Positions 24,963 through 61,385 of a stretch of 64,000 bases of DNA are shown piece by piece; within the stretch, counting starts at the first letter, position 1; each line of letters begins with the position of its first letter. Source of the DNA: Notospermus geniculatus (Eukaryota > Nemertea > Pilidiophora > Heteronemertea > Lineidae); contig NMRB01000555.1 of the NCBI GenBank assembly GCA_002633025.1, forward strand, positions 195,721 to 259,720, given 5' to 3'. The notes beneath the pieces were generated by a model that was not told the origin of the DNA, ran no database searches, and was given only the letters and a program-made list of their open reading frames with translations. The position numbers and the translations under genes are program-made.

Positions 24963-25824
24963 TGTTATACTGCCATGGCCCATGCCCATGATTGCTATGC
25001 AGGAGACACTAATAATGGACGAGCTCAGTGTAGGCATTTGAGTACAATACAGAAGTTCTGCTGAGATATAGGCCTATGATTTGAATATTTTTATCGACGG
25101 TTCTGCGTTGCCCGGCGGCGTTGCCGTTGGCGCTCTTGGCCCGCTATACCACACTTGACTTGAGCCATAGCTAGCTAGCTACCTGATTGACAACATATAA
25201 AAACATGCCATCTTCTAGGCCTACTAGTACTATGTCTTCGTGTGCTGTGGTCGTGTGGAGCTGGGCTTGGGTTCATTGCTTGACATATTGAATTGGTAGT
25301 GTTTGAGCCAGTATTGTTTCTTTGATCAATGGCCTACCAATTTGTCGTCAGGATGGCTAATTGTCTAGGATGGTGTTTTCTGCTATCATGTAGAATACCG
25401 CAGGGCTTACTCAACTGGGTCCGAGTTGTTACGTCAGTGCGAGTCGAGGTTTTAAAAGTGATGAAAGGCCCCTGCTGATGTCTTCCAGGTTATACATACG
25501 TAGCAGGTGTGTCCAACATGTGTTTTAAAATCCACTCAGGAAACTTATAATTCCTGCTGAGAAATTCTACCACTCGGTTGGGGTCAGATTTGTCGTTATT
25601 AAAAACTATTATATTTTTGTGCCTGAATTGGATTTCAGTTCTATAAACCCCTTGTCTTTAGATATGAGACTTTACATTACAATTTACAGATCCATAAGAT
25701 TATATTCTCATAGATGTTAACCTAAAAATATTTTCTTATGTATGGGTTGGGTATTACTGGCACTGGCAGCTGTAGAATTCAAAATAACTGAACTTATACT
25801 TTCATTTTCACTTTTCAGCATTGA

Positions 25825-41832
<16,008 letters not shown>

Positions 41833-42283
41833 TCCAAACTTTAACTTAATTTCAATATTAAAATTTTGGCCATGTGTGTTGGAATCTTACTCGACAATTT
41901 GTGTCCACAGACTGAGGGCAGGATCAAATGCACATGACCTACATGAGTTTGCAAAGGTTACAAGATTTCTGCATTTGATCTAGGGGTTGATTAGAAAACT
42001 GCGGCAAGTGGTATGACCAGTAGGTGCTCCTTGAGAGCTTTCAGTGAATGGCCGTGTCATTTGTCTCCACAGTTTTGAAATTTGATGGGGATTTCTGCAA
42101 CGTTTATGACATTAAGATGTCATCAGTCCTTCACTCTTCACCCAGGGACCACTGAATTCTACCATCGTTAGTTGTGAAGGAGTTTGTTGTAATCACAAAT
42201 AATTTATTTAGGTCAATATCTGTTTCTCTTCTCATGATAACCTGGATTTTATGACATACAATGTATCTGATTAAAGAGTATTC

Positions 42284-42366
42284 CACCAGGTTCCGACTCC
42301 GGCACATCAAAATGGTGACAAAAGTTTGCTCCAAGACCTTTGATGTGCCGCGGTCAGAATCTGGTG
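42284..42366 (+). promoter_or_regulatory. Hairpin in HSPA4 3' UTR
   Basis: About 450 nt after the stop codon, CACCAGGTTC...CGGCACATCAAA pairs with TTTGATGTGCCG...GGTG around a loop of about 28 nt. The stem ends one base before an AATAAA (42368-42373). In the second copy (47338-47420) the arms are cleaner. It could be a regulatory stem or an old MITE that supplies the poly(A) signal. Confidence 0.6.
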
Positions 42367-42367
42367 A

Positions 42368-42373
42368 AATAAA
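42368..42373 (+). terminator. Likely HSPA4 poly(A) signal
   Basis: AATAAA 536 nt after the stop codon, directly after the hairpin; conserved in copy 2 at 47422-47427. A second AATAAA lies at 43102-43107. Confidence 0.5.
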
Positions 42374-42890
42374 TTGGCTCTTTCATAATCAGCTTTAAGA
42401 GACAGGAGGCGTGTGATGAGCTCTTTCATATATCAGCCTGAAAAGGTAGTAGGCATTTGATTAGCTCTTTCATTATTCAGCCTCAAAAGATAGTAGGCAT
42501 CCAATTAGCTCTTTCATTATTCAGTCTCGAAAGACCGAAGGTGTCTCATTAGCTCTTTCATTACTCAACCTCCAAAGACTAGGCATTTGATTACTCTAAA
42601 CCGTGAAATTTTCGCGTGCGTTTTATTTTCACGATTTTCGCGTTCAAGGGTCAAAACGCGAACATAAATCGCGCGAAAATTACTCTTCTTATTATTCTTT
42701 TGAAGCTGAAGGGTTCCAATCGCGAATAATTATTCTTCGCGAATTCGTAGATCACCAAAATCGCGAACATTTAGCGTCGCGAAAATATCACGGTTTACAG
42801 TAGTTCTTTCATGACTTGGTCTCAAAAGTAGGCATTTGGTTAGCTCTTGCATTATCCGGCCTCGGACATTTGACCAGCTTTCATTTCTAA
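42374..42890. repeat. 44-bp minisatellite
   Basis: Six to eight imperfect tandem units built on TTAGCTCTTTCATTATTCAG followed by CTCAAAAGATAGTAGGCATTTGA. In copy 1 the array is broken by the MITE at 42594-42800; copy 2 has the array uninterrupted from about 47428. Confidence 0.85.
42594..42800. mobile_element. TA-flanked MITE, present in one copy only
   Basis: 207 bp, ends CTCTAAACCGTGA and TCACGGTTTACAG, with TA duplicated (42592-42593, 42801-42802), as in Tc1/mariner. The interior is full of CGCGAA and TTCGCG words. Copy 2 has the empty site GATTAGTTC, so the insertion is real and recent. Confidence 0.88.
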
Positions 42891-43470
42891 GCCTAAGAGG
42901 TTTCTACATGTACAAATACAAATATCCCTCTGCTCTTCCTATGAACACTGATGGTGGGTCTGTGATGTGTGGGAAATTCATGTAGCTAAATTGCTCAGTG
43001 TAGAAATCATACAAGTGACTATGGGGGTACTACGATATCTGTGTACCACGTACATGTATGTTTATGGTAAAATCAGCAAGTTCATAGTATGTGATTTACT
43101 GAATAAAATTTATGTTGTATGTAAAGTAGCTTGTGTTGTCAATATGAGGTAAATATTGTTGAAGTGATATTGAACCTTAGGATACCCGGTAAATGTTCTG
43201 ACAGGGAAAAATATGCTGGCCTGAATATTAATTACATGTATGTAGAATTAAAACATGGCTGGCTTCATAGTATGACTGCTTACGAGTTCATCCAGTTTAT
43301 TGGATGTCATCAATTAATGTACGTGTATTTAGGATTGCCATGGTATTCTTGAGTTCCTTTTCCTAAGTTGTCATTTATGACGGAGGTACGAAAGAGGTCT
43401 TTACGTGACGAGAGGGTTGCTACCACTGTTCAGAAGTGAGGAACTTCTGGGCGTCGTGTTGGAATCATTG

Positions 43471-43595
43471 GGTCGTATTCATAAAGCAGTTCTATAGGTA
43501 GAACCGTCTTAGGCCGGTTCCAAGTAACGTGGTTGACCTTACTTGGAACCGGCCTAAGACGGTTCTAACAATAGAACCACTTTATGAATACGACC
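43471..43595. mobile_element. 125-bp MITE with CATTG duplication, in one copy only
   Basis: Almost wholly palindromic: GGTCGTATTCATAAAG at one end and its complement at the other, with an inner stem GGTTCCAAGTAA. CATTG flanks both sides (43466-43470, 43596-43600). Copy 2 (near 48660) has CATTG once, the empty allele. Confidence 0.9.
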
Positions 43596-44424
43596 CATTG
43601 AAAACTATTCAGGTTATGGTCCCATGTCGGTGTGTTATTCAAAGGAATACTATTGGACCGCTGTGCAGTGCTGCCTCCATTTGATAATGAAGTCCTTACT
43701 GTGGCGTATCATTGGTGCCATTGTGGAAACAATTGGAGCACTCAGCTTATTGCCAAAAGACGGCAGCAAAGTTCTAGTGAACAAATACAATAGCAAATTC
43801 TCCTGATAGGTGCTCGGTCAACCATGAATGGGTCCACTCGGCATTGAATTAAACCGTAGTGACTTCTGTTGGTCAACTGACTGACAGCTCCTATTGAGAG
43901 AGATTTGTCATGGGCTGCAAAATCAGAAACTTATGCATTTACTACTGCTTAGACACACACAGAATCTGCCGATGTACATGAATCATGAATTGTACAGTGT
44001 CCGTGTTAACTGTATTATGGCACCTTCACAACCATCATTGCATGAGCCGAGTATCGCGCTTGTTTCTCATTCAGCACGATTCATCATGCACGTTGTATAG
44101 GCCGACCATAATATTAATAATGTACAGGCACCGTATGTATGTGTTTTTGATAATACACATTTCAGTTCATGTTGCCTCCATCAACATAGTTCTGTTTTGT
44201 TGAGAATTCAGATCTAGTGTTAGTTGTCGTTGAATGTAGCTTCAGCCTCATTGTGGACCTAACAATGTAGTCCAACACGTTTCATTGCATTTGGGTTGCG
44301 TACGTGTATACATGTATATAAATGACATTCATTACAACACAGTCTGTCTTTCTTTTTGCTCATTTGTCTGGCGTTGTAGATTTGCAACTAGAATATTTTG
44401 ACGTAGAATTTTATGCATCTTGAC

Positions 44425-45188
44425 GCAATGGTTCCTGGGCTCGCCGCCAGGCGAAAAATGGCGTAGCCAGCGAATTACTTTGTCGAACCAGCGAGTAAAA
44501 TGCCTCATAGAGGATTTTTCAGGAATATGCATTTTTGTCTCCCATTGCGTGAACACGCCGTATTAGTTGTGCTTAGCGGTACTGTTTCCACGAAAGATAT
44601 CCGTAGTAAGTAATCATATATGAATGGATACAATACCGCCGAAAATAACACGAAAATTCGGGATTTTGTGGCGGTCGTCTGCTTTCTGCTTATAGGCCAA
44701 GCCGAAGTAGTCTGCTTTGCCTAATTCATGCATACATGTAGTTCTCTATATCCAACCGCCAGTTCAGCATGTCGTTCGTCGTTCACGTGCTTTTGTGACA
44801 ACTGCTACCGGTTACTGGAATAAGTGAATATGTTTCTTTTTGGGCCTGTGAATGACTTGGATTATAGCTGACAAATACTTTTTTCGTTGACGGGATTTCA
44901 GTGCTGCTGTGGAATTTTCCCATAGATCCATAAAGCCATAGCTACGCAGGCTGCCGCTAGGCTGCCGTAGGTAGCCTAGCGGTAGCCATTTATTTCGGAT
45001 GGAGGGATGCATCCCTCTGTTCCGAAACAAACGTTCTTTGATAATTCTTTCAGCTGGCACTCTTCCACATTCAGGATCCACATTTCAGCTGGAGAAGGGG
45101 GATCACGTAGGCCTAAACCTGCATCTCCAATCCCGATTTCTCAACTCCTAAGAGTACGTTTTCCCCCTTGCATCGCTCGCCCAGAAAG
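44425..45188. other. Segment present only in copy 1
   Basis: About 0.76 kb between GCATCTTG and GGTACCC that copy 2 lacks (join near 49474). No terminal repeats or target duplication found, so a deletion in copy 2 is as likely as an insertion here. No gene recognised. Confidence 0.7.
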
Positions 45189-45616
45189 CTCTGGGTACCC
45201 TCTTTGCATATATTGAATTTTGAACCTTTTCGATCTCAAATATGGTGGCCAGTCGGCCATCTTGCAAATGGGACTTCAGCCAGTATCTCATGAAGATGGT
45301 GCAGGCGCAGGGTAAGAACATGACCCAACACCTAGCAGCAACTCACACAAGTGGGTGACAGGGGACGTTTTGTCCTAGAACCACACAAGTGACCACTTCA
45401 CCTCTGTGGACAGTTATATCAGCCCAACACTCTTGCCACTCAGCATGGAATCACCCCATGGCCTGTCAGTTAGGAATCTGACACTCTTGCCACTGCAGAC
45501 TTGCGTAACAAAAGAAAAAAACATCAATTCAATGTACACATGTTTATTACGAGATACACAATAACAGGATATTGTGAATTGTGGTATGAAGTGAAATTTA
45601 CAACAGAGCAAACCTT

Positions 45617-45617
45617 G
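45617..45617. other. Single N at the duplication joint
   Basis: One undetermined base exactly where copy 1 ends and copy 2 begins. This is the mark of a contig join rather than a biological junction. Confidence 0.95.
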
Positions 45618-45792
45618 NCCCTCTAGAGGCTCTGTTCCCCTCTCCCTGAATCCCCAAGTTTGTCTGTATGTCATGTTTGTCGTACAGTTTTCAATTCATC
45701 ATTCAATGCAATTCAGTCTACCAATTTCTCTCACACAGAGACAGTTGTTCACAACAGAATAAGCCTGTATAAGCCTGTTTGCTCTTTTCTAG

Positions 45793-46886
45793 GACCGTGA
45801 TGAGTTCTGTAGTTTGTTAACTAGCACAGAGGATTGGCTGTATGATGAGGGCATGGACCAAATGAAGCAAGCTTACATTGATAAACTACAAGCGGTAAAG
45901 GTGAGTCAGCCGTGGCCGAAGCAACACCATGTTTTGATTGAATGAGGTTGCCAGAGCCTAGGAAGTTATGGATTACTTTATTGGTTCAAATGAAATTGTC
46001 ACTGACATTGAAAATGGTTGTAGAGGAGGTCATTCTTATTAGAAACTCATGTGCAGCTAGCTTCATCAAACTCAACGATCACTTATGCCTATTTTCCTCT
46101 TTACAGAAATTGGGTGAACCTGTTGTGACAAGATATGTGGAGTACCAGGGTCGAGCATATGCATTTGAAGATTTGGGCAAGGCACTGATGATGATAGAGA
46201 AGGCAATTGAAGCATATAAGGCAAAGGTATGGTACCTATTCAAAGTCTGCATAAGTGTTTCAAGGCTTTTTATGTCTCCCTCTTTCCAAACTGGAACGAG
46301 ATCTGCTACACGAGGGTTAACACATTTTCTGTTTGTTCTTCAGGATGAGAAGTATGAACATATAGAGGCAGGCGAGATGGAGAAGGTATCAAAATGCCTG
46401 AAGGAGAAACGGGATTGGTTCGAGAAGAACATGAACCAGCAGAATGCAAGGAAGACATTTGAGGATCCAATTGTGTTGACGTCACAAGTTAAACAGACCA
46501 AGAAGGTATGATTGACACGTTGAAGGCCTGAAACTCTAGATGGGTTCTGATGAGCTTTACTTCAACCAGTGCGGTACTTGTACTATTGGTTCCATTCATA
46601 TCAAGTACCGGTATTTCCTATGCATCAGCCTTGACCCACTGCAAAAAGTATTGTTGTGAACTGGACAATTTTCTCTCGTGAATTTCAGGAATTAGAAACA
46701 CGGTGTAATCCTATTCTGAACAAACCAAAACCGAAGGTAGAACCACCGAAGGATGAGAAAAAGCCCGAAGAAAATAAAAATGGTGAGCCGACCAACGAGG
46801 TACCAATGGCGAATGAGACAAAAGCTGAAGAATCTAATCCTGCTGAAAAACAGCCTGAAAAAGAGCCTGAAATGGATGTTGATTGA
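45793..46886 (+). CDS. HSPA4: Second copy of HSPA4 exons 13-16
   Basis: Exons 45793-45900, 46107-46226, 46344-46505 and 46689-46886, same lengths and phases as copy 1 (40739-41832). The only residue difference I see is Glu for Ala in the tail (NGEPTNE against NGAPTNE). There is no upstream HSPA4 exon between the copies, so this is either the other allele or a partial duplication. If real, splicing could skip to it. Confidence 0.85.
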
Positions 46887-47337
46887 TCCAAACTTTAACT
46901 TAATTTCAATATTAAAATTTTGGCCGTGTGTGTTGGAATCTTACTCGACAATTTGTGTCCACAGACTGAGGGCAGGATCAAATGCACATGACCTACATGA
47001 GTTTGCAAAGGTTACAAGATTTCTGCATTTGATCTAGGGGTTGGTTAGAAAACTGCAGCAAGTGGTATGACCAGTTAGGTGCTCCTTGAGAGCTTTCAGT
47101 GAATGGCCATGTCATTTGTCTCCACAGTTTTGAAATTTGATGGGGATTTCGGCAACGTTTATGACATTAAGATGTCATCAGTCCTTCACTCTTCACCCAG
47201 GGACCACTGAATTCTACCATCGTTACGTGAAGGAGTTTGTTGTAATCACAAATAATTTATTTAGGACATTCATCTGTTTCTCTTCTCATGATAACCTGGA
47301 TTTTATGACATACAATGTATCTGATTAAAGAGTATTC

Positions 47338-47420
47338 CACCAGGTTCTGACTCCGGCACATCAAAATGGTGACAAAGGTTTGCTACAGGACCTTTGATGT
47401 GCCGCGGTCAGAACCTGGTG
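47338..47420 (+). promoter_or_regulatory. 3' UTR hairpin, copy 2
   Basis: Arms CACCAGGTTCTGAC...CGGCACATCAAA and their complement, cleaner than copy 1, followed by AATAAA at 47422-47427. Confidence 0.6.
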
Positions 47421-48084
47421 AAATAAACTGGCTCTTTCATAATCAGCTTCAAAAGACAGGAGGCGTCTGATGAGCTCTTTCATATATCAGCCTGAAAAGG
47501 TAGTAGGCATTTGATTAGCTCTTTCATTATTCAGCCTCAAAAGATAGTAGGCATCCAATTAGCTCTTTCATTATTCAGTCTCGAAAGACCGAAGGTGTCT
47601 CATTAGCTCTTTCATTACTCAACCTCCAAAGACTAGGCATTTGATTAGTTCTTTCATGACTTGGTCTCAAAAGTAGGCGTTTGGTTAGCTCTTGCATTAT
47701 TCGGCCTCGGACATTTGACCAGCTTTCATTTCTAAGCCTAAGAGGTTTCTACATGTACAAATACAAATACTAGTATCCCTCTGCTCTTCCTATGAACACT
47801 GATGGTGGGTCTGTGATGTGTGGGAAATTCATGTACCGGTAGCTAAATTGCTCAGTGTAGAAATCATACACATGACTATGGGGGTACTACGATGTCTGTG
47901 TACCACGTACATGTATGTTGTTAAAATCAGCAAGTTCATAGTATGTGATTTACTGAATAAAATTTATGTTGTATGTAAAGTAGCTTGTGTTGTCAATATG
48001 AGGTAAATATTGTTAAAGTGATATTGAACCTTAGCATACCCGGTAAATGTTCTGACAGGGAAAAATATGCTGGCCTGAATATTA

Positions 48085-48420
48085 GGCCAAAAAAAAAATT
48101 GTCTGTTTCTTGTCCAGCAAGTCAGCGAAAATTGATGCGGGCATGCGAATTTTTTAATTATTTTCAAATAATTTTTTTTCGTTTTCTTCATGGATGGGGG
48201 AAATACCACCAGCAAACTATCTCTCTACATGTTTAAAGCACAGATTTCATGAAAAATAAAGATGATTTCAAGTGATGAAGCATTTCTGTGCATTGTATAG
48301 AAGGCGCTGCGTAAGCAAAGTGGGAAAAGTTGGAATTGGTGAAGAAAAAAAATTTCGATGCGGAGGTTCTGGGAATGACGCGGGCGCGCACAAGAAACAG
48401 ATACTTTATTTTTTTTGGCC
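48085..48420. mobile_element. TTA-flanked MITE, in copy 2 only
   Basis: 336 bp, ends GGCCAAAAAA and TTTTTTGGCC, flanked by TTA (48082-48084, 48421-48423), a PIF/Harbinger-type target. Copy 1 (near 43229) has the empty site. No transposase. Confidence 0.85.
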
Positions 48421-49894
48421 TTACTTACATGTATGTAGAATTAAAACATGGCTGGCTTCATAGTATGACTGCTTACGAGTTCATCCAGTTTATTGGATGT
48501 CATCAATTAATGTACGTGTATTTAGGATTGCCATGGTATTCTTGAGTTCCTTTTCCTAAGTTGTCATTTATGACGGAGGTACGAAAGAGGCCTTTACGTG
48601 ACGAGAGGGTTGCTACCACTGTTCAGAAGTGAGGAACTTCTGGCCGTCGTGTTGGAATCATTGATAACTATTCAGGTTATGGTCCCATATCGGTGTGTTA
48701 TTCAACGGAATACTATCAGACCGCTGTGCAGTGCTGCCTCCATTTGATAATGAAGTCCTTACTGTGGCGTATCATTGGTGCCATTGTGGAAACAATTGGG
48801 AGCACTCAGCTTATTGCCAAAAGACGGCAGCAAAGTTCTAGTGAACCAATACAATAGCTAATTCTCCTGATAGGTGCTCGGTCAACCATGAATGGGTCCA
48901 CTCGGCATTGAATTGGACCGTAGTGACTTCTGTTGGTCAACTGACTGACAGCTCCTATTGAGAGAAATTTGTCATGGGTGCAAAATCAGAAACTTATGCA
49001 TTTACTACTGCTTAGACACAGAGAGAATCTGCCGATGTACATGAATCATGAATTGTACAGTGTCCGTGTTAACTGTATTATGGCACCTTCACAACCATCA
49101 TTGCGTGAGCCGAGTATCGCGCTTGTTTCTCATTCAGCACGATTCATCATGCACGTTGTATAGGCCGACCATAATATTAATAGGCACCGTATGTGTTTTT
49201 GATAATACACATTTCAGTTCATGTTGCCTCCATCAACATAGTTCTGTTTTGTTGAGAATTCAGATCTAGTGTTAGTTGCCGTTAAATGTAGCTTGAGCCT
49301 CATTGTGGACCTAACAATGTAGTCCAACACGTTTCATTGCATTTGGGTTGCGTACGTGTATACATGTATATAAATGACATTCATTACAACACAGTCTGTC
49401 TTTCTTTTTGCTCATTTGTCTGGCGTTGTAGATTTGCAACTAGAATATTTTGACGTAGAAATTTTATGTGTCTTGGTACCCTCTTTGCATATATTGAATT
49501 TTGAACCTTTTCGACCTCAAATATGGTGGCCAATCGGCCATCTTGCAAATGGGACTTCAGCCAGTATCTCATGAAGATGGTGCAGGCGCAGGGTAAGAAC
49601 ATGACCCAACACCTAGCAGCAACTCACACAAGTGGGTAACAGGGGACGTTTTGTCCTAGAACCACACAAGTGACCACTTCACCTCTGTGGACAGTTATAT
49701 CCGCCCAACACTCTTGCCACTCAGCTTGGAATCACCCCATGGCCTGTCAGTTACGAGTCTGACACTTGCCACTGCAGACTTATGTAACAAAAGAAAAAAA
49801 CATTAATTCAATGTACACATGTTTATTACGAGATACACAATAACAGGATATTGTGAATTGTGGTATGAAGTGAAATTTACAACAGAGCAAACCT

Positions 49895-51323
49895 TGGAGG
49901 CTATATTTCATACACTGGAGGGGTGTAATGAGCATGCAAACTATTAAAAAAAACTCCCGAGAATACTAAACGTAATTTAAAATTTACTTGACTGAACAAC
50001 ACTAATATACATACAGTGCGCCCAAGTACCAGGGTACTACCAGTAATTATTAAGACCAAAGTCGTCAATGATAACAGAAATTCATGATGAAGGCGAACAG
50101 AAGAAATACTTTCCACAAGTGTGATATTGATGAAAGTGGAGAGGAGGGTTTCTGCTAAAGGGTAACTGGTGTTCTTCCAAAAGCAGCCAATGAAAAATAA
50201 ATAGGTACAAAGAAGGTGAACCGAACAACACAGGACAAGGGCCACCCATGAAGCAACCAAGACCCCCCCAACAGTTAGTTGACACTTCAAAAACGACTGA
50301 TATATACATAGATACAGGTCCCCCTCCAACCCTGTCAACTCTCATATCAACTGCAATTGCAATTCTAGAGATGCAACAACGGTCTAGTTACTATCTAGAA
50401 CTCCACTTAATGAGTGACCCGTGTGTGCCATACACATGCACCTGACACACAGAACAGCTGACCATATGTACAAACAGAAGCGTCGGCAAGTACTGAACGA
50501 CTAACACTGCCATAATAAGCAACATCACCATAGGCAGATAATAAGTACCGGTATCATACTCCAGTGTGTATCAAAATGAATGCTGACATAATTTCCCATA
50601 TCATACATATGTTTAACAATAACACAAAACAACTCGAGTCAACCTTAAAACTGGTTTCAAGTACACAGAGAAAAAGCTTTTATTTACAAAATCCTCTATG
50701 CTGGCATTTCAAGTAATTGGAAGAATTACGTGCAGCATTTGTTCTGATACACCCTGTATTCTGATGTAATGCATTCGGTATGTATTACAATTCATAAGCT
50801 ATTTACAATTACCAGATCATATATTCTGACTCCCTCACTCATTACTTTCTGTGATTACCTACTAAATGCCAAGTTACCCATCAACTGGAGACTTGGAACT
50901 TAAAAAGGCACAAATTGCAAACCCCACAAAATGGCTCACAACTCTGTAATTACACATCCGGATTGAGAATTCTAAAATCTTCAGACAGAAAATACAAACT
51001 CAAAATTTAAAACAATTTAGCGATTAAAAAAGTGCAAGCCCTGTGGCATATGTCAGAGTTTTTTCACATTTGTAGCTTTCAAAGGGAATATTTCGGACAC
51101 AACAGAGAGTAACAATAAAATATGTCACATATACATAATTACTATAAACAATTGAACCTCTTAATTCTTTAAGTACTGGCAAGTACTGGTAATAAAAGGT
51201 CCATGATGCAGAACTCCACTCGCAAACTTTTCCTTCTCAATTATTTTCTGTGTTCACTTTCCTGCCAAACATTTTGTGACTTAGGAGAAATTATCCTCAG
51301 GAATACACTCAGTCTTTGGTTCC
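49895..51323. other. Between convergent HSPA4 and OGT
   Basis: No exon recognised. On the minus strand it follows the OGT stop and probably holds its 3' UTR; on the plus strand it is past the HSPA4 poly(A) signals. Confidence 0.55.
50679..50684 (-). terminator. Possible OGT poly(A) signal
   Basis: TTTATT on plus reads AATAAA on minus, about 640 nt after the OGT stop. Single short word, so only suggestive. Confidence 0.3.
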
Positions 51324-60189
<8,866 letters not shown>

Positions 60190-61385
60190 CTAAAAAAATA
60201 GATCGCATTCAACACGTCATGAATAGCATAATTTGATTGTGGCAATGACAAAATGTAAAAAAATGTTAGAATATAGGCCTACATTCAGTGTCAACATACA
60301 TACATGACATACTAATACCAGTAGGCTACGGTAGGCCTTTTATTTAGGCCTGGTGCAGTAGGCTACTCGACACAGCACACAGTCACACTGCCTAGGGCCT
60401 AGACGACAGGCACGACTAGGCCTAGGTTACGTTACTTCCAGTTAGTAACGTCAGGTGATCGCGGTTCGCCACGTTTTGACGTCACCGCGGGCCCGATTTT
60501 TGTCACTTATCTTTGACCTACGATAATTACGTGTTTAATTTATGAAATTGAAAAAAAAAACACCACAGCATGTTTGACTTGTGTATCTTCGTTTATCCCA
60601 TGTGACTTTGACCCCATTGTTGTTGCAACAACGTCGTGATGCTGTAAACTATCCGGGGCGACTGTTTCGGCAAGCGCCGGATGCGCTCCGTAGGGGGTAT
60701 CGCGGTTCGCCATTTCGTTGGAAATCGTTGATTAAAGTATGCGTATCATTTTCTTTAGGGTAAATAACGATACGTATTGTTAGCTCTGCTTGTATTGATG
60801 CTTATTTCAACCATTTTTCAAAATCCGTTCACAGCAAGTGTGTAAATTTGCCGTCGTAAGTTGACACACCTTCCCCTCTTGGTCCCCGCTCACTGCGCCT
60901 TTCGTGAAAAGCTCTGTCGCCACTCGTGACGCTACGACGTCATTGTGACGTCACCTATTTTGCATGATAAAAACAAGCGTCGATGGGGGTACCGCGGTTC
61001 GCCAGAGTTTAAAGCCCAGCGTAAACCATGTGCACGTGGATTTTATGAAAATGAATGACGTCATCGCGACCTGAACCAACACAGAGGTCGCAGCATCTTT
61101 CCGTCTGGAATTGTGCCAACAGAAACGCGGTCTTCAGGGGCATGAAAATGTGTGCCGTTTTTCGGCTGTTTCGTCGTAGGTTGCCGTTCTACTGCATTGA
61201 CGTGGACATGCTGATAAAAATCGGTCAACTGTGCAAGAAATAATCGACGAAATTCGATGAATGTTGGTGAGTGTGTAGTGTTAGCTAACCTCTTTGAAGT
61301 GGTCGAACAGTCTGAGCAGTTGGCGTGGCTATGTTTGGATAGGGGGTCAGCGAAAAAAATTATCAGTTTGCAGTGCGGCCTGTGA
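60190..61385 (-). promoter_or_regulatory. Probable OGT 5' region with CRE cluster
   Basis: Upstream of the first OGT exon seen. Contains three perfect CRE palindromes TGACGTCA (60477-60484, 60946-60953, 61056-61063), a further GACGTCA near 60936, an E box CACGTG (61033-61038), and three copies of a CGCGGTTCGCCA word (60460-60471, 60701-60712, 60993-61004). Unusually CpG-rich for this window. The first OGT exon was not identified here. Confidence 0.4.

Larger units (their letters stand above)
45618..49894. repeat. Duplicated HSPA4 3' block, copy 2
   Basis: Repeats 40574-45616 from the same first base (CCCTCTAGAGG) to the same last words (GCAAACCTTG), then continues into unique DNA at 49895. 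It lacks three segments of copy 1 and has its own insertion at 48085-48420. Exon sequence is nearly identical. Confidence 0.95.

Noticed and set aside
45793-46886. A second, independent HSPA4-like gene
   Set aside because: Only the last four exons are present, they begin right after a contig joint, and intron sequence matches copy 1; an assembly duplicate is simpler.
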